7,772 nucleotides of DNA from Thermodesulfatator sp. (GTDB lineage: Bacteria > Desulfobacterota > Thermodesulfobacteria > Thermodesulfobacteriales > Thermodesulfobacteriaceae). Under the pieces are notes generated by a model. The model was not told the DNA's origin and ran no database searches. It saw only the letters and a list, made by a program, of their open reading frames with translations. The DNA lies in contig JALWCD010000218.1 in assembly GCA_027036915.1 (NCBI GenBank), positions 7,874-15,645 on the forward strand, in the 5' to 3' direction. Made by a program: the position numbers and the translations under genes. Below, piece after piece: positions 6,209-7,772 of this stretch (position 1 is the first letter of the stretch; every line of letters starts with the position of its first letter).

Positions 6209-6901
6209 ATGGAGATCACCTTTTACGGACACGCCACCTTTAAGGTGGTAAGCCCGGGAGGGGTGAAGATCCTGATTGACCCCTGGCTTTCCAATCCCCA
6301 GGCCCCGGAGGAGGTGGACCGCGGGCCTTACGACCTGATTCTCATCACCCACGCCCATGGGGATCATCTGGGAGAGGTCCTGGATCTGGCCCGGTCGGCG
6401 GCCACCGAGGTGGTCGCCATCCATGAAATTCAGCAGTATCTCCTGTCCCGGGGACTCCCCAGGGTTACGGGTATGAACATCGGGGGAACCTATGAGACCC
6501 GGGGGCTTAAGGTTACCATGGTCCAGGCGGTCCACAGTTCCTCCTTTCCGGATGGGGCCTACGGCGGGGAGGCCTGTGGCTTTGTGGTGGAGATGGAAGA
6601 CGGCCGCAAACTGTATCATGCCGGGGACACCGGTCTCTTTTACGATCTGGCCCTCATCGGAGAGCTCTACCGGCCGGAGGTGGTCTGTCTCCCGATCGGA
6701 AGCCACTACGTGATGGGGCCCCGGGAGGCCGCCAAGGCCTGTGAACTTCTGAGACCGGAAGTGGTCATTCCCATGCACTACGGCACCTTTCCCCTCCTTA
6801 CCGGAAGACCGGAGGAATTCGAGGCGGAACTTTCCGCCCGGGGACTTTCCGTGCTGGTGAAGGTCCTTTCCCCGGGGGAGAGTTTCCGTTACGGGGAATA
6901 G
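6209..6901 (+). CDS. UPF0173 metal-dependent hydrolase (metallo-beta-lactamase fold)
   Basis: This 230-residue cytoplasmic protein belongs to the UPF0173 (YtkL-like) branch of the metallo-beta-lactamase superfamily. The metal motif is THAHGDH with H48, H50, D52 and H53. Further ligand candidates are H109, D140 (in HAGDTGLF) and H190 (in IPMHYGTFP). The opening YGHATFKV and the DPWLSNP segment are family hallmarks. Length is normal at about 225-235 residues. Members are related to RNase Z and UlaG-type hydrolases, but the natural substrate is not established. AAGGAG (6194-6199) supports the ATG at 6209. It lies 15 bases after the protease gene and four bases before mobB, so the three genes look like one operon. 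Confidence 0.92.
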   Translation: MEITFYGHATFKVVSPGGVKILIDPWLSNPQAPEEVDRGPYDLILITHAHGDHLGEVLDLARSAATEVVAIHEIQQYLLSRGLPRVTGMNIGGTYETRGLKVTMVQAVHSSSFPDGAYGGEACGFVVEMEDGRKLYHAGDTGLFYDLALIGELYRPEVVCLPIGSHYVMGPREAAKACELLRPEVVIPMHYGTFPLLTGRPEEFEAELSARGLSVLVKVLSPGESFRYGE

Positions 6902-6905
6902 ACCC

Positions 6906-7559
6906 TTGGTCCCCACCGTAGCCTTTATCGGAGAGCATAATGTGGGGAAGACCACCCTGATGGAGGGGGTGGTTCGCGTCCTGCGGAGGGAAGGTCTTCG
7001 GGTAGGCGTCATAAAATCCACCAAAGAGCCCCGGGGGGAGACGGACAGAGAGGGCACCGATACCTATCGTTTGCGGGAGGCCGGGGCCCATCCGGTGGCC
7101 CTCTGGGCCGGAGAGGAATGGGTGTTTTACACGGAGGCCCCCCTTCGGGAGGAGTTCTGGGGGATGATCAGCCGGTATTTTACCTCCTGCGACCTGGTGC
7201 TTGCGGAGGGTTTCAAGGGCCTGACCTCGGTTCCCAAGATCGAGGTTCTCCGGAAAGGACATACCCGAAAATTCTGGTTTGAGGAACTTTCGGGGGTGGT
7301 GGCTTTGGCGGCGGATTTCCGCCCCCCCACCTCTCTTCCCCTCTTCGATCTGCAGGATTTTTTCGGCCTGGCGGCTTTTATCCGGGAGAGATTCGTAAGG
7401 CCGAGGCCTTATCGGGTCTCCCTCCTGGTGGATGGGCAACCGGTGGCCCTCAATCGATATGTAAGGCGGGCGCTTTCGGGACTTCTGCGGGGCTTCCTTG
7501 AAAGCCTGAGGGGCGTCCCGGAAAGTCCCGTCCGGATCGAAATTTTTCTAGAAGATTAG
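6906..7559 (+). CDS. mobB: MobB, molybdopterin-guanine dinucleotide biosynthesis GTPase
   Basis: This 217-residue GTP-binding protein is the adaptor that helps MobA form or deliver the bis-MGD cofactor of molybdenum or tungsten enzymes such as formate dehydrogenase. The P-loop GEHNVGKTT is at residues 9-17, DTYRLREAGA at 52-61 is the typical second motif, and LAEGFKG at 99-105 corresponds to the Walker B region. Classical MobB ends near residue 170. Here about 50 further residues follow (LLVDGQPVALNRYVRRALSG), a tail I believe is shared by some anaerobe MobB proteins. The start must be the TTG at 6906, because no ATG or GTG exists in frame between the upstream stop at 6858 and the P-loop. Only a weak GGGGA sequence precedes it. 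The upstream stop codon lies four bases away, suggesting translational coupling. Confidence 0.92.
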   Translation: MVPTVAFIGEHNVGKTTLMEGVVRVLRREGLRVGVIKSTKEPRGETDREGTDTYRLREAGAHPVALWAGEEWVFYTEAPLREEFWGMISRYFTSCDLVLAEGFKGLTSVPKIEVLRKGHTRKFWFEELSGVVALAADFRPPTSLPLFDLQDFFGLAAFIRERFVRPRPYRVSLLVDGQPVALNRYVRRALSGLLRGFLESLRGVPESPVRIEIFLED

Positions 7560-7566
7560 AATCTTC
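7551..7566. repeat. Perfect inverted repeat over the mobB stop codon
   Basis: GAAGATT (7551-7557) and AATCTTC (7560-7566) flank AG, giving a 6-bp stem with a TAGA tetraloop that includes the mobB stop. It could end transcription between the convergent mobB and membrane-protein genes. However, the stem is AT-rich, and the nearest plus-strand T-run (TTTTT at 7583-7587) is too far away for a standard terminator. Confidence 0.3.
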
Positions 7567-7605
7567 ACTATCTCCGTGCCAATTTTTCCCTAAATAGCCG
7601 ATCTT

Positions 7606-7772
7606 TTAAGTAAGGGTCTGGGTGAGAAAGGAAAATAGATAGAGGGCCACGAAAAGGGAGAAGAGGAAAATGATGAGGAGACGATTTCTGGCCGGAACCA
7701 GATTTTCGAATTCGTAACGGCAAAAATAATAAATGAGATAATAACCCGCGATCGCTCCGCAGAAGATGAGAA
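7606..7772 (-). CDS. C-terminal part of a membrane protein (partial)
   Basis: Reading the minus strand from 7770, 54 codons are open before the TAA at 7608-7606. The product has two strongly hydrophobic segments, about residues 1-17 (LIFCGAIAGYYLIYYFC) and 32-50 (LIIFLFSLFVALYLFSF). They are joined by a short charged loop, RYEFENLVPARNR, and the protein ends QTLT. That pattern is typical of the end of a multi-pass inner-membrane protein, possibly of the small DUF or YggT-like kind, but no family can be named. The 5' end lies beyond the window. It converges on mobB with 46 bases between the stops. Confidence rests on the clean hydrophobic pattern rather than homology. Confidence 0.65.
   Translation of the reverse strand, partial: LIFCGAIAGYYLIYYFCRYEFENLVPARNRLLIIFLFSLFVALYLFSFLTQTLT

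Overview
The window looks like chromosomal DNA of a thermophilic, anaerobic, strictly bacterial lineage, most likely a Thermodesulfobacteria-type sulfate or sulfur metaboliser. That placement is an inference from three things: moderately GC-rich coding DNA (by eye), a four-subunit porGDAB pyruvate:ferredoxin oxidoreductase in the order known from hyperthermophiles, and small conserved proteins typical of anaerobic Deltaproteobacteria-like genomes. There is no sign of a phage, insertion sequence, CRISPR array or toxin-antitoxin module.

Left part (1-1251): what may be the last codons of an upstream gene are followed by an AT-rich intergenic stretch with small direct and inverted repeats. Next come two divergent genes: a leftward 147-residue zinc-ribbon-like protein of unknown function, and a rightward 125-residue miniature beta-carbonic-anhydrase-like protein. 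They share a short promoter region containing a perfect 5-5-5 palindrome.

Middle left (1252-2607, minus strand): a THUMP-domain RNA guanine-N2 methyltransferase of the RlmL/TrmN type lies downstream of tRNA-Gln(UUG). It has no Shine-Dalgarno sequence and may be leaderless.

Centre (2626-5680, plus strand): a compact porG-porD-porA-porB operon encodes pyruvate synthase/pyruvate:ferredoxin oxidoreductase, the link between acetyl-CoA, CO2 and pyruvate through reduced ferredoxin. Each gene has a clear ribosome binding site and the gaps are 2-12 bases. A consensus TTGACA -35 box precedes porG.

Right part (5684-7559, plus strand): a promoter directly after porB drives tRNA-Gly(GCC). Only 10 bases after its CCA end starts a retropepsin-like aspartic protease gene with no visible ribosome binding site. 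A UPF0173 metallo-beta-lactamase-fold hydrolase and mobB (TTG start) follow with short gaps, so tRNA plus three proteins probably form one transcription unit. MobB acts in molybdenum or tungsten cofactor maturation, which fits a formate- or sulfur-metabolising anaerobe. At the right edge, on the minus strand, lies the C-terminal end of a membrane protein.

Most of the window is ordinary housekeeping and anaerobic metabolism. The most notable points are the tRNA-Gly/aspartic-protease junction, the palindrome between the divergent small genes, and the small carbonic-anhydrase-like protein with a complete set of metal ligands.
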